64,000 nucleotides of DNA from Candidatus Heimdallarchaeota archaeon LC_3 (GCA_001940645.1 MDVS01000020.1:62001-126000), one strand, 5' to 3'. Positions 1 through 9,435 are shown, numbered from the stretch's first letter. Numbers and translations are program-made. The notes: generated by a model not told the origin, from the sequence alone.

Positions 1-243
1 GATGCTGGATGGTTGGAAAATGATTTTCACGTTGGACAAACTGGTCAAACAGTAGCTCCAGATGTTTATATTGCTGCAGGGATAAGTGGGGCAGTCCAAC
101 ACACAGCAGGAATGAAAAAATCAAAAACAATTATAATAATCAATACTGATCCTGATGCACCAATATGGTCTGTTGGGCATTTTGGAATTGTTGGTGATTT
201 ACATAAAGTTCTTCCTCTAATATCGCAGAAAATAAAAGAATAG
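1..243 (+). CDS. etfA: Electron transfer flavoprotein alpha subunit, C-terminal end (partial)
   Basis: The reading frame is open from base 1, so only the last 80 or so residues are present and the start lies outside the window. The visible part is the conserved FAD-binding tail of Etf[26 protein letters not shown], then the end of the fold with VGDLHKVLP. In this family the alpha subunit binds the FAD that collects electrons from acyl-CoA dehydrogenases and passes them to a membrane ETF oxidoreductase. Two genes downstream lies a candidate for that oxidoreductase (1613-3709), which supports this assignment. An internal TTG at position 13 should not be taken as the start. Confidence 0.93.
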   Translation, partial: DAGWLENDFHVGQTGQTVAPDVYIAAGISGAVQHTAGMKKSKTIIIINTDPDAPIWSVGHFGIVGDLHKVLPLISQKIKE

Positions 244-383
244 AATTATTCTTTTAAAATAAACCATTAAAAATCATTATCCCTTTTTTAAAATCCTATT
301 TTTTAATTTGATTCAAAAATTTCTTTTAAAATATTTAACATCCATTATTAATGTAATTAAATTTCAGAAATTTTTGATAGTTT

Positions 384-1388
384 ATGAAAGTTGCTCAATA
401 TTTCTCCTTTGGAAACCCGTTAGAAGTTTTAGAACTAGTTGATATTAAAATTGATGATATAAATGATAATGAAGTGCGAATTGCTTTAGAGGCTGCTTCC
501 ATAAATCCTGCTGATTTACTCGCTATTCATGGATTATATCCAATTCGTCCTTCATTACCTGCTATTCCTGGTAGTGAGGGTGTTGGTAGAATTGTTGAAG
601 TTGGATCGAAAATTACCAACGTAAGACCCGGAGATCGAGTATTTCTTCCCTTTAAAGTTGGATTGGGAACTTGGAGAGAAGAGATGATTATCACTGGCGA
701 AGATCTTTTTGCTTTACCAGAAAATGCTGATCCTCTTCAACTAGCTATGTCCTCAGTAAATCCACCCTCTGCTTATTTTATGCTTACGAAGTTTGTTTCA
801 CTTAATAAAGGTGATTGGGTTATTCAAAATGCTGCTAATTCTGCAGTTGGTCGTTACGTTATTGCATTTGCAAAACTAATGGGAATTAAAACTATTAATA
901 TTGTTAGAAGAGAATCTATAGTAGACGATCTTCTTGAGTCTGGTGGAGATATTGTTCTAGTAGATGGTCCTGATCTAGCAAAAAGAGTATCAAAAGCAAC
1001 TAAAAAAACCTCTATTAAATTAGCCCTGGATGGTGTTGCTGGGGATGCAACTCATCGATTAAGTCAATGTCTTGCTTTTGAGGGAACTGTTGTAAATTAT
1101 GGTGCAATGAGTATGAAGAAATGTGAACTTGGTGCATCACAAACAATATTCAAACAAATCAAATTAACAGGATTATGGCTTCAAAAATGGACACAAACAG
1201 CACCTGTTAGTGAAGTTAAGTCACTATATCAAAAAACAAATGAAGCGCTAATTAATGGAAGTGTTAAAGTTAAAATAGATACGGTTTATCCTTTTCAAAA
1301 ACTAAATGAAGCAATTAGACATGCTATGAAAGAACAAAGAAATGGAAAAATCCTTATAACTGGACCAGCATTTACTAGAAACATATGA
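384..1388 (+). CDS. Zinc-less MDR enzyme, enoyl-thioester reductase (MECR/Etr1)-like
   Basis: A 334-residue medium-chain dehydrogenase/reductase. The N-terminal GroES-like part contains the GLYPIRP segment (about residues 50-56), whose Tyr corresponds to the catalytic Tyr of 2-enoyl thioester reductases. The nucleotide-binding part has NAANSAVGRYVI (about 149-160) followed by TINIVR, the NADPH-site pattern typical of MECR/Etr1. No structural or catalytic zinc cysteines are seen. The family reduces trans-2-enoyl thioesters with NADPH; generic quinone oxidoreductase activity is the alternative. It sits between etfA and a membrane ETF oxidoreductase on the same strand, which favours an acyl-CoA/fatty-acid role. 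The start is ATG at 384. Confidence 0.8.
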   Translation: MKVAQYFSFGNPLEVLELVDIKIDDINDNEVRIALEAASINPADLLAIHGLYPIRPSLPAIPGSEGVGRIVEVGSKITNVRPGDRVFLPFKVGLGTWREEMIITGEDLFALPENADPLQLAMSSVNPPSAYFMLTKFVSLNKGDWVIQNAANSAVGRYVIAFAKLMGIKTINIVRRESIVDDLLESGGDIVLVDGPDLAKRVSKATKKTSIKLALDGVAGDATHRLSQCLAFEGTVVNYGAMSMKKCELGASQTIFKQIKLTGLWLQKWTQTAPVSEVKSLYQKTNEALINGSVKVKIDTVYPFQKLNEAIRHAMKEQRNGKILITGPAFTRNI

Positions 1389-1612
1389 GGATGATTTTTT
1401 CTTTTCTACCTAAAATATAATGATTTTTTAATAAATTATTAATCAAAGAGAAAAAAACACGAATGAATTTGATTAATTGTTTAGATTTAACTCAGAAAGA
1501 TTTAAGAAAATGATTCAAAGAAAATTTTAATTGATGTAATTCATCTTGTAATGACCAATGAGTCAATAATATTATTCCTTTGATTTATAATAATATATCT
1601 GTCAATATTTAG

Positions 1613-3709
1613 GTGCATCATTCAATGATATCTGATTTCATTAGAAAAAGTAGTGATTTTCTTTCAAGTCCAGTACCTCCAGAATGTGAAGGTTTACCAA
1701 TAACTGAATGCTCAACTCCTTATAGAGAAGTGTTTTTCAATATACCCGAGCCTTTTGATCTAATATTTTATCTTTTTGCCCTTGTAGCTTCAATAATTAT
1801 GCTTCTTGGGTTTTTAAGACTCTTTAGAATCTGGTTAGTGGGAAAAAGAAAATTCACCTTAAAACAATTTATTGGAAATCTAAAATATGTGATCAGAGAC
1901 GGATTATTTAACAAAAGAATATTCAAAAATGATAGATACGCAGGAATAATGCATTTTTTCGTAATGTCAGGATTTATCGCGCTGTTTATAGCCACAATAA
2001 TATTAACCATTCATGAAAGAAAGATCTTCACAGATAATGGATTTTTGTATGGAGATTTATATCTTCTATATTCATTTCTATCAGATTTTTTTGGAGTTAT
2101 ATTACTTCTAGGAGTTTTAATGGCGGTTTACCGAAGATATGTTGAAAAACATGCCAGAATGAAGACTGGAAATTCAGATGGACTAATTTTATTATTCCTC
2201 TTTATGATAGGTTTAAGTGGATTTATCATTGAAGCATTAAGAATTGTAGCCACAGGGATGGTAAATTCCAATTCATTTGAAATATTTTCTTTTGGAGGGT
2301 ATTTCGTAGCTTTAATGCTATCGCTATTCAATTTATCAGTTGAAACATTGGAAATTTTACATTTCATGACATGGTGGGCGCATGCAATAGCAGTAGAGGG
2401 CATTTTAATTTATTTTCCATTTTCAAAAATGGCTCATGTTGGTGTAGCACCATTTAATATGCTATTTAAAGAGGTCAAACCTTTTGGAAAAGTTACTGCT
2501 TCCATGGAACCTATACATACCATAAAGGACATGAGTATTGGTCAATTAATAAGTTTGGATTCATGTATGAATTGTAATAGATGTACATTTGTTTGTCCTG
2601 CTAATGCTAGCGGATCCCCTCTTGATCCCCGCATGTTAATTCAAAACACCAAATCAATTGCTCACAGTAATTATCCTTTTTTCACAAAGAAGGGTGAATT
2701 AACTGTGATCCCAGGAGGAGACAAGGTTACAGATGAAATACTCTGGGATTGCACTAATTGTATGGCATGTGTAGAAGTCTGTCCTGTTTGGATACCACAC
2801 GTCGATATTATTACTGGCATGCGTGGCGCTTTAATTGATGAAGGCAAGCAAGTTCCTCCTACGGTTATTACTTTTCTTGAAAGTGTTCTTCAAAATAATA
2901 ATGAGTGGGGTGAAGGAAAGAAAACCCGTATGAAATGGGCCGAAGGCTTAGATATTCCTGAAATCAAAAAGAATAAGGCTGAACTACTCTGGTATGTTGG
3001 TTGTACGAGTTGTTATGATCCTCGTAATCAGAAAGTCGCTCAAACTTTTGCTAAGATTTTGAAACAAGCTGGAATTGAATATGGTACTCTCGGAAAAAAT
3101 GAAAAATGTACAGGAGATGTTGTTCGTAGAGTTGGTGAAGAAGCGTTGTTTCAAGATTTAGCTGAGAAAAATATTCAGGCCTTTGATAAATCTGAAGCTA
3201 AAAGAATTGTAACGACTTCTCCTCATTCGTTTAACACAATTAAAAATGAATATCCTGAATTTGGTGGCAATTATGAAGTTGTTCATCATACACAATTAAT
3301 TTGGGAATTAATTCAAGAAGGAAAAATCAAATTAACCAAAGAAATAAATAAAACTATAACTTTTCACGATCCCTGCTATTTAGGTCGTTATAATGGTATT
3401 ATAGATACACCTCGGGATATACTTAAATCTATACCAGGTATAAAGATCGTTGAAATGGAAAGAATTGGCCAAAATTCATTCTGCTGTGGTGGTGGTGGTG
3501 GAAAAATGTTTATGCCTTCGCATACTGAAATTAAGCCTTCAGAAATAAGAATCAAAGAAGCTGTTGAGACTAAAGCATCAGTAATGGCTGTCGGCTGCCC
3601 ATGGTGTATGAGTATGTTTGAAGATGCTTCCAAAACCACTGGTGTAGACGAAATGTTGTCAATACTTGAGGTTTGTGAGTTAGTAGCTGAGTCAATGGGA
3701 ATTGCTTAG
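1613..3709 (+). CDS. Membrane FeS oxidoreductase, ETF:quinone oxidoreductase (EMO/HdrD-like)
   Basis: A 698-residue protein with about five hydrophobic segments in the first 270 residues. These resemble the NarI-type cytochrome b membrane domain and carry several His residues able to ligate heme (for example in MHFFVMSG and LHFMTWWAH). A ferredoxin-like part follows with two 4Fe-4S motifs: CMNCNRCTFVCP from about residue 318 and CTNCMACVEVCP from about 380. The C-terminal half has two CCG-type (HdrD/GlpC-like) segments, the second being DPCYLGR followed by FCCGGGGGKM. This order matches the membrane ETF:methylmenaquinone oxidoreductases (EMO, DUF224 family) encoded near etfAB in anaerobic bacteria. 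Proximity to etfA suggests it moves electrons from ETF to membrane quinone. The start is GTG 1613, or ATG at 1625. Confidence 0.82.
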   Translation: MHHSMISDFIRKSSDFLSSPVPPECEGLPITECSTPYREVFFNIPEPFDLIFYLFALVASIIMLLGFLRLFRIWLVGKRKFTLKQFIGNLKYVIRDGLFNKRIFKNDRYAGIMHFFVMSGFIALFIATIILTIHERKIFTDNGFLYGDLYLLYSFLSDFFGVILLLGVLMAVYRRYVEKHARMKTGNSDGLILLFLFMIGLSGFIIEALRIVATGMVNSNSFEIFSFGGYFVALMLSLFNLSVETLEILHFMTWWAHAIAVEGILIYFPFSKMAHVGVAPFNMLFKEVKPFGKVTASMEPIHTIKDMSIGQLISLDSCMNCNRCTFVCPANASGSPLDPRMLIQNTKSIAHSNYPFFTKKGELTVIPGGDKVTDEILWDCTNCMACVEVCPVWIPHVDIITGMRGALIDEGKQVPPTVITFLESVLQNNNEWGEGKKTRMKWAEGLDIPEIKKNKAELLWYVGCTSCYDPRNQKVAQTFAKILKQAGIEYGTLGKNEKCTGDVVRRVGEEALFQDLAEKNIQAFDKSEAKRIVTTSPHSFNTIKNEYPEFGGNYEVVHHTQLIWELIQEGKIKLTKEINKTITFHDPCYLGRYNGIIDTPRDILKSIPGIKIVEMERIGQNSFCCGGGGGKMFMPSHTEIKPSEIRIKEAVETKASVMAVGCPWCMSMFEDASKTTGVDEMLSILEVCELVAESMGIA

Positions 3710-3863
3710 CATTTTTATTACGAAATCAAAATTTTAAATACAAATTTTTCTATTAAATGGTACTAGTGCAAAGAATTTTTAATAGGGTGTTGTGAAAATA
3801 GATAATAATATCATTTAATTATTTATTTACAAAATAATATTTTCATGTTATAGATGTGTTACC

Positions 3864-3879
3864 TGTAATAGCTTGTAAT
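3864..3879 (+). promoter_or_regulatory. Candidate operator: TGTAAT direct repeat one helical turn apart
   Basis: TGTAAT occurs at 3864-3869 and again at 3874-3879, exactly 10 bp apart, ending 12 bases before the ATG of the ribbon-helix-helix protein at 3892. Such proteins usually bind short direct or inverted repeats on one face of the helix, and the site overlaps the expected transcript start. Autoregulation is inference. Confidence 0.3.
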
Positions 3880-3891
3880 TGTGAATAATAC

Positions 3892-4233
3892 ATGGCGAGA
3901 TCACGAAAAACTGCTTCAATTGCAAAAACTATCAAGATTTCAGATGACAGTTGGGACAAGTTAAGAAAATTAAAGCTAGATGACCTGTCAAAAGAATCGT
4001 ACACTAGCGTCTTGATTTTTATTTGGGATAGAGTAAAGCAATACATTACGAACAAAGATCTTAGAATTAACTTAGATATGTTTTTAAAAGATGAAGAAAA
4101 AGAATTTAATAAAACTGTTGTTATTCATGTAGAGGCTCATAAAATCTTGACTTCAATTAAATATGATTATAATTTAAAGACACTTTCTGACGCTATCGAT
4201 TTGCTGATTGAAGAATATAATATGAGATTCTAA
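3892..4233 (+). CDS. Small protein with two ribbon-helix-helix-like repeats
   Basis: A 113-residue protein. Two segments share the same beta-strand/helix/helix pattern: residues about 12-48 (TIKISDDSWDKLRKLK, then SYTSVLIFIWDRV) and about 73-112 (KTVVIHVEAHKILTSIK, then LKTLSDAIDLLIEEY). Each resembles one ribbon-helix-helix subunit of the CopG/VapB type. A normal RHH DNA-binding unit is a dimer, so two in one chain could fold as a pseudo-dimer. The basic N-terminus (MARSRK) fits DNA contact. A TGTAAT direct repeat lies just upstream. No toxin partner is adjacent; the next gene is convergent and encodes a membrane protein. Function as a transcription regulator is inferred from sequence pattern only. 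Confidence 0.6.
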   Translation: MARSRKTASIAKTIKISDDSWDKLRKLKLDDLSKESYTSVLIFIWDRVKQYITNKDLRINLDMFLKDEEKEFNKTVVIHVEAHKILTSIKYDYNLKTLSDAIDLLIEEYNMRF

Positions 4234-4280
4234 CTGCTATATATAGAATTCAAGATTTCTTTTTCCTTTTTAATATCCTT

Positions 4281-4301
4281 GCCCTTTATAATTTAAAGGG
4301 C
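4281..4301. other. Perfect inverted repeat at a convergent gene junction
   Basis: The arms GCCCTTTA and TAAAGGGC are perfect 8-bp complements around a 5-base loop. The repeat covers the stop codon of the minus-strand gene at 4286-4678 and lies 47 bases after the stop of the plus-strand RHH gene. No T-run follows it on either strand. A T-rich stretch at about 4257-4272 precedes it on the plus strand and may be the actual terminator for the RHH gene. Confidence 0.45.
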
Positions 4302-4678
4302 CTCATACAGTCTAGACAGCGTGTTAAGGGTGTATCTGGATCATACGATGCTCCACAATAGTCGCAAAATATTTTTCCGGAAACAGGTTTAACCATTTTC
4401 ATCGAAATAAAAAAAGAGATAAATATTAGAAAGTCAATAATTGCAACTCCGAAAATTAATTGACCTATGGTTCTTTCTATAGAAAATTTATCATATATTA
4501 CTTCTTGCATCTTTACTTCATCAAAATATGTTGCTTTCTCGACCGGAGGAGCAATTAAGAATATGGTTGAACCAATAATAAGCAGAACAATGAATAATAT
4601 ACCAGTGATGTAAGCAAATTTTCTATTTCTAGCATACATCTTTTTTTGTTGTTCTATTTTTCTTTTTTGTGATGCCAT
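4286..4678 (-). CDS. Small two-TM protein with C-terminal zinc ribbon
   Basis: A 130-residue protein of no recognised family. It has a basic, Gln/Lys-rich N-terminus, a hydrophobic segment at about residues 23-44 (ITGILFIVLLIIGSTIFLI), an acidic loop of about 30 residues, and a second hydrophobic segment at about 73-93. A C-terminal zinc ribbon follows, with CDYCG about 15 residues before CLDC. The four cysteines would sit on the same side of the membrane as the N-terminus. It is convergent with the RHH gene. The ATG at 4678 is the only sensible start. No function can be assigned. Confidence 0.65.
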   Translation of the reverse strand: MASQKRKIEQQKKMYARNRKFAYITGILFIVLLIIGSTIFLIAPPVEKATYFDEVKMQEVIYDKFSIERTIGQLIFGVAIIDFLIFISFFISMKMVKPVSGKIFCDYCGASYDPDTPLTRCLDCMRPFKL

Positions 4679-4907
4679 TTTATAAATAAGGCAGCTCTTT
4701 TCGTCTTTTTAACTTATTGAATATTGAAGGTAAGAAAAAGAAAATTCCATTAAAAAATTGAGTGAAGAGGAATCAAAAATTGCGTAATACCTATATATTT
4801 GTTAAATTCTAAAATTGAAATACACATAATTTTTTTATAATTTTTTTATTTAAAGTCTAATGACAATTTAAAATTTATTAAAGCAATTATTCAAAAGGAA
4901 GAGTTCT

Positions 4908-5756
4908 GTGATAGAAGAAATCTGGGTTGTATATGAAACTAAATGTTTGTTTGCAAGATCATATACAGATAATCCATTTAAGCTCAATTCACAACTTTTT
5001 TCTGGATTTATATCTGCTTTATTGATCTTATCAGAGGAAGTTACTGGAACTTCGACTTCAATAAGAAATATTGAACTAGTAAACACAAGGTTATCGATTA
5101 TCAAAAGAAATTTATTCGATTCAGAAAAGGAATTTATTTTAATCGGTAGGAGTTCTCTATCCATTCCACTGGAAAGAGTTTTTCAGCAATTGCAGGTTTT
5201 ATCAACAGAAATAAAATTTTTATTAGAGAATGATCTAAATTCGTCAGTTAATGGTAATCCACTAAGTATTATTGATATAAAAACAGTTCAAAGAGTAATG
5301 GAAGAAGCGCTTGACCCACAATTAATTCAATGGTCAGAGAATAATAAACAACTAGCTTTAGTTGATCAAATTACCCTCATAAACTTAATCTCAAATATTA
5401 TTGAATTCATTCAGGAAATTTATTCCGTTGATAATAGTTTTATCTTTGAAATTTTTAATAATAATGAGAATGAAGATAAAAAACATTTTGTAAATCTGAT
5501 TACTAATAAAAATGAAAACAAATATGATAATGGGGTACAAAAAGAAATTTCACAGGATGTTCCTTTTATTGTAAATTTAATGCGTGAAATTTTGCTTGAA
5601 TTTTTGAATGAACTTAAAGATAAGCAATTGAAATATTCCAAAGAAGAAGCAAAGATAACATTATTGAATTTCATTACAAAAAACTGGCATCTGATAAGGC
5701 ACTTTCAATTAGCAGACTTAATTATTGGGGAAATATCAGCTAAAATTTCAAAATAA
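4908..5756 (+). CDS. Longin-like domain protein (uncharacterised)
   Basis: A 282-residue protein. The first 110 or so residues have the alternating pattern of a longin/roadblock-type fold: a strand ending in IWVVYETKCLFARSY, a helix with LFSGFISALLILSEEV, two strands (IRNIELVNTRLSIIK, EFILIGRSSLS) and a closing helix. Longin domains in eukaryotes and Asgard archaea act as small-GTPase partners or trafficking adaptors. The remaining 170 residues are helical, acidic and Asn/Lys-rich with no recognised domain. GTG 4908 is preceded by AAGGAAGAG, which supports this start. The longin call rests on pattern and on similarity to proteins common in Asgard genomes, not on a search. Confidence 0.5.
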   Translation: MIEEIWVVYETKCLFARSYTDNPFKLNSQLFSGFISALLILSEEVTGTSTSIRNIELVNTRLSIIKRNLFDSEKEFILIGRSSLSIPLERVFQQLQVLSTEIKFLLENDLNSSVNGNPLSIIDIKTVQRVMEEALDPQLIQWSENNKQLALVDQITLINLISNIIEFIQEIYSVDNSFIFEIFNNNENEDKKHFVNLITNKNENKYDNGVQKEISQDVPFIVNLMREILLEFLNELKDKQLKYSKEEAKITLLNFITKNWHLIRHFQLADLIIGEISAKISK

Positions 5757-5767
5757 AAAAAAATTTT

Positions 5768-8092
5768 CTAGTTTTCCTTAGATTCATTTGAATCAACTTC
5801 CGTTTCAGAATCAGATACATCTTTTGTTGATTCGTCATTTTTTAGTTTTATTTTCGTATTAGCATCTAAATTTGGAGGATCAGTTGTCAAAGGATCTGAT
5901 TCAGGATCAGAAGAAGTTTCTGAAATCGAATCAGTCATAGATGAAGCGGATTTCGACTTAAAATCCTGTTTATCATAATCAGAAGAAAGGATGGTTTCTT
6001 CTTCAAGAAATAGATCAGGTTTAGAATCAGAAACTGAAATAGGTTTGGATTCGGATTCATGCTCAGTTGCAAGTGTAGACTCGAGTTCAGGATTTGATAC
6101 AGATTCAGAGTTAGATTCAGATGTGAGTTCCGGTTCAGGTGTAGAGTTAGATTCAGACGCGGGTTCTGGTTCAGGTGTAGAGTCGGATTCAGATTTAGAT
6201 TCAGATTCAGGTATAGATTCAGATTCAGGCGTAGGTTCCGGTTCAGGTGTAGATTCTGATTCTGGTGTAGGTTCCGGTTCAGGTATAGAGTCGGATTCAG
6301 ATTTAGATTCAGGTATAGAGTCGGATTCAGGTGTAGGTTCCGGTTCAGGTATAGAGTCGGATTCAGATTTAGATTCAGGTATAGAGTCGGATTCAGGTGT
6401 AGGTTCCGGTTCAGGTATAGAGTTAGATTCAGACGTGGGTTCTGGTTCAGGTGTAGAGTCGGATTCAGATTTAGAGTCGGATTCAGGTGTAGATTCTGAT
6501 TCAGATGTAGATTCTGATTCAGATGTAGATTCTGATTCAGATGTAGATTCTGATTCAGATGTAGGTTCTGATTCAGGTGTAGATTTAGATTCAGGTGTAG
6601 ATTTAGATTCAGGTGTAGATTTAGATTCAGATTTAGATTCAGATTTAGATTCTGATTCAGGTGTAGATTTAGATTGAGGTGTAGATTCTGATTCAGATAT
6701 AGATTTAGATTCAGATATAGGTTCCGATTCTGGTGAAGATTTAGATTCAGGTGAAAATTTAGATTCCGATTCTGGTTCAGGTATAGATTCTGGTGAAGAT
6801 TTAGATTCCGATTCTGGTTCAGGTGCAGGTGCAGGTGCAATCATCAGATTTACTGTTTCTAATAAGGTTTCACATTTACTAATGCCTTCTCTACATGAAG
6901 CTATTAATGCTTGATTATCCAATTCTTCTGCTGATTTTAATGTTTGTCTCAATATTCGTTTTGAACCCGTCAATTGTCGTAAAGATTCCTTATAATTTTC
7001 TTCATCATATAGTAAAATTCCTGTACAAAATTTAGTCATCCCATCGTAATAGAATTGTTGAATATTGAAGTGCCGTACTAAATCAACGTTTCCTATCTCA
7101 CGAACAGTGCTAATTAATTCTCTTAAAATAATAGATCCTTTTTCAAATTTTTTTACTGCTATAGAATTATTGTCTGCTTCAACACTAGCTCTTCCTAAAT
7201 GTTCTAATGCTGTGACATGCATTATTTTACTTTGAATTTCAAATTCAAGGTTTTTTTCTATCCTTTGAAGCTCAATATATAATTGTTGACCACGTAAAAA
7301 AACTTCCGAAGCTTCTGTATATTTTTTTTCTGCTGAAAGAATCAATCCTGTTCCCCAATAGAAATCTGCGCGCTCCTGAAATTTTTCGATAGTTGATTTT
7401 TGTATTCTTTGCGTTATTCTCTCAAAAAAAGATTTTGGTATTGTTGCTCCTAAAAAATTAGCCTTTCCCGCATGTACTATTACTTGATAAAGATGTTTTC
7501 TTCTTTCTTCAATAGTTAATGCCAATTCTGAATGTATTTCTGCGATACGAATAAAAACTAAAAATAAATTTTTCAATGCTATTAAACTGTGATGGAAATC
7601 GTCACTTTGATGTTCAAAATTAATCTCTTCTTGATAAGAATTAGCTGATAGCTGTAATAAATTTAATACTGCTTTTCTTTCGTCTTTATCTGACTCTTTT
7701 AGTAAAATTAAACCTTCAGCATGTGTTATCCTTGTTTGACTGTAAAGCATTCTTCTTTCTATTTCATATTTTAACTGAGAAGTAAGTTGGAGTTTTTTAT
7801 CTATTTTTTCTGTTTCTGATCTTTGAGAGTCTATTTTAACTGCACTCTGAAATTTCTCAAATCCTTCTTCAAAAAATTTAATAGATTCTTTCTGATGTCC
7901 ACTCTCAAACTCGATATCTCCTTGTATTAAAGCCAATGTTCCCGAAACAAATAATTCGGTAATAGTATCAAGTTTTATTCTTGATGTTTGAAATCTATCA
8001 ATATAGTCCTTAAAAGATCTTAATTGTTTTGATAATTCTGATACTTCACTAAAATACTTCAATGGAACTTTATCAACGAGTAAACGCAGCAT
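5768..8092 (-). CDS. TPR-like protein with long Ser/Pro/Glu repeat tail
   Basis: A 774-residue protein in two parts. Residues 1 to about 415 are all helical with paired amphipathic helices of TPR type (for example [18 protein letters not shown] and [19 protein letters not shown]). From about residue 417 the chain changes to more than 300 residues of short Ser/Pro/Glu/Lys/Thr repeats, starting APAPAPEPE and ending in a more irregular acidic tail. There is no signal peptide or membrane segment, so the tail is probably a disordered acidic cytosolic region rather than a cell-wall stalk. The tail is encoded by a tandem repeat (see 6100-6838). ATG at 8092 is the clear start. A scaffold role is possible; no specific function is recognised. 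Confidence 0.7.
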   Translation of the reverse strand: MLRLLVDKVPLKYFSEVSELSKQLRSFKDYIDRFQTSRIKLDTITELFVSGTLALIQGDIEFESGHQKESIKFFEEGFEKFQSAVKIDSQRSETEKIDKKLQLTSQLKYEIERRMLYSQTRITHAEGLILLKESDKDERKAVLNLLQLSANSYQEEINFEHQSDDFHHSLIALKNLFLVFIRIAEIHSELALTIEERRKHLYQVIVHAGKANFLGATIPKSFFERITQRIQKSTIEKFQERADFYWGTGLILSAEKKYTEASEVFLRGQQLYIELQRIEKNLEFEIQSKIMHVTALEHLGRASVEADNNSIAVKKFEKGSIILRELISTVREIGNVDLVRHFNIQQFYYDGMTKFCTGILLYDEENYKESLRQLTGSKRILRQTLKSAEELDNQALIASCREGISKCETLLETVNLMIAPAPAPEPESESKSSPESIPEPESESKFSPESKSSPESEPISESKSISESESTPQSKSTPESESKSESKSESKSTPESKSTPESKSTPESEPTSESESTSESESTSESESTSESESTPESDSKSESDSTPEPEPTSESNSIPEPEPTPESDSIPESKSESDSIPEPEPTPESDSIPESKSESDSIPEPEPTPESESTPEPEPTPESESIPESESKSESDSTPEPEPASESNSTPEPELTSESNSESVSNPELESTLATEHESESKPISVSDSKPDLFLEEETILSSDYDKQDFKSKSASSMTDSISETSSDPESDPLTTDPPNLDANTKIKLKNDESTKDVSDSETEVDSNESKEN
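6100..6838 (-). repeat. In-frame degenerate hexamer repeat with 66-bp higher-order units
   Basis: The DNA is built from variants of GATTCA/GGTTCC/GGTGTA hexamers encoding Ser-Glu, Pro-Glu and similar dipeptides on the minus strand. Nested within it are near-identical 66-bp units whose GTTCCGGTTCAGG motif begins at 6271, 6337 and 6403; each unit encodes 22 residues. The repeat also keeps other frames open, giving long spurious reading frames. Slippage or recombination should make the length vary between strains. Confidence 0.9.
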
Positions 8093-8388
8093 ATTAAACC
8101 GACTATTTATTTTGAATAATAAAAGATATTATTATAATACCTAAATTTGAATAACAAATACTTATCTGTAAAATACTTTAATTGTATATAAAAATTGATT
8201 TCAATAATTCTTAATCATGAAAATTAGTTTATGGTAATTTTAAGTGATGTATAAAGTGTTTTTTTTTAACTTAATTCAAATAGAAGAATAAGAATAATTC
8301 TAAATCTCAATTTTTAACTGTAAAATTATATTAGTTGAACAAAAATCTCAATGTATTACATTTCAAAATTATTAAACAAGTGATTAAT

Positions 8389-9435
8389 ATGTCTAAACAA
8401 ATTACTGGGATGAGCTATGATGAACGTAGCGAAGAAGAGAGACAATATTTATTAAAGAAAGCTGGTCAGATCCTCTATGAGGTCTTTGAAGAAGTTAAAC
8501 CTATGGTAAAGCCTGGAGCTAAACTTCTCGATATCTGTAATACCGCAGAAAACTTGATTTATGAAAAAGGTGCCCGTCCTTCATTCCCGTGCAATGTTTC
8601 TGTTAATTATATGGCCGCACATTATACATCCCCTTATAATGATGAAACAATAATTCCAGAAGCCTCAATTGTCAAATTAGATATGGGAGCACACATAGAT
8701 GGATTCATTTCAGATAAAGCAGATACGTTCTGTTTTGCTAAGGAATTAGAAACGGTGAAAGAGGCTAGCTATGCTGGATGGAAAGCAGGTATGGAATTGA
8801 TGAAGCCAGAGCTAGAAACAAGCATGATTGGAGTAGCAACAGAAGATAAAATCAAAGAATATAATTATAAACCAATTAGAGAATTAGCCGGTCATTTATT
8901 AGATCGATACCGACTCCACGGATCTAAATCCTTACCTAATATTCGAATCCCATATGCGAAAGCAAATTCGGTCGTTGAGGAGAAGGAAGCATATGCTTTT
9001 GAGGTTTTCGCTACAACTGGAGGAGGATCAGTTCATGAGGTAAAGCCTAAAACTTATATATATATGCTTATGCCACGTCGTGTTCCTGTCAGATCTCGTG
9101 ATTCAAAGGCGATTAGGAATTTCGCTTTCAATGAATATAGCACTTTACCATTTACAGATAGGTGGTTAATGCAAAATGATAGTTTTAATCCCGGAAGAGT
9201 TAGATTAACCATCAATGAAATGAAAAGGCATGGAGGATTATACGAATACTCAGTTTTAGCTGAAGAAAAAGATGCTATGGTTTCTCAATACGAAGAATCG
9301 TTTATTGTTACTGAAGCCAAATATGAAATAACGACTTTACCTCCTTTTGATTATAAGATGCCAGAATCATTAAAAGAAAAAGAAGAAAACCAAGAAGAAA
9401 AGCAAGAAGAAGAGGAAAAAGATAAAACGGAGTAA
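8389..9435 (+). CDS. map: Methionine aminopeptidase, type II
   Basis: Removes the initiator Met from nascent proteins in the cytosol. All five metal ligands of the pita-bread fold are visible: the two Asp of KLDMGAHIDGFISD, the His of AGHLLDRY, the Glu of AFEVFATTG, and the Glu of SQYEESF near the end. The insert between the third and fourth ligands is the helical one that marks type II enzymes. The C-terminal 25 residues are a Glu/Lys-rich tail beyond the catalytic domain. The open frame extends upstream to TTG 8335, but ATG 8389 follows a GTGA ribosome-site match and gives the family's usual N-terminus, so it is preferred. Confidence 0.93.
   Translation: MSKQITGMSYDERSEEERQYLLKKAGQILYEVFEEVKPMVKPGAKLLDICNTAENLIYEKGARPSFPCNVSVNYMAAHYTSPYNDETIIPEASIVKLDMGAHIDGFISDKADTFCFAKELETVKEASYAGWKAGMELMKPELETSMIGVATEDKIKEYNYKPIRELAGHLLDRYRLHGSKSLPNIRIPYAKANSVVEEKEAYAFEVFATTGGGSVHEVKPKTYIYMLMPRRVPVRSRDSKAIRNFAFNEYSTLPFTDRWLMQNDSFNPGRVRLTINEMKRHGGLYEYSVLAEEKDAMVSQYEESFIVTEAKYEITTLPPFDYKMPESLKEKEENQEEKQEEEEKDKTE

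Noticed and set aside
13..243. Taking TTG 13 as a complete small gene start
   Set aside because: The frame is open to base 1, and the residues upstream of TTG continue the EtfA match.
5935..6840. Long reading frames of Ser/Asp/Gly or His/Leu/Asn repeats opposite to or out of frame with the repeat tail
   Set aside because: They arise because the hexamer repeat keeps several frames open. The minus-strand frame that continues into the TPR domain is the real gene.
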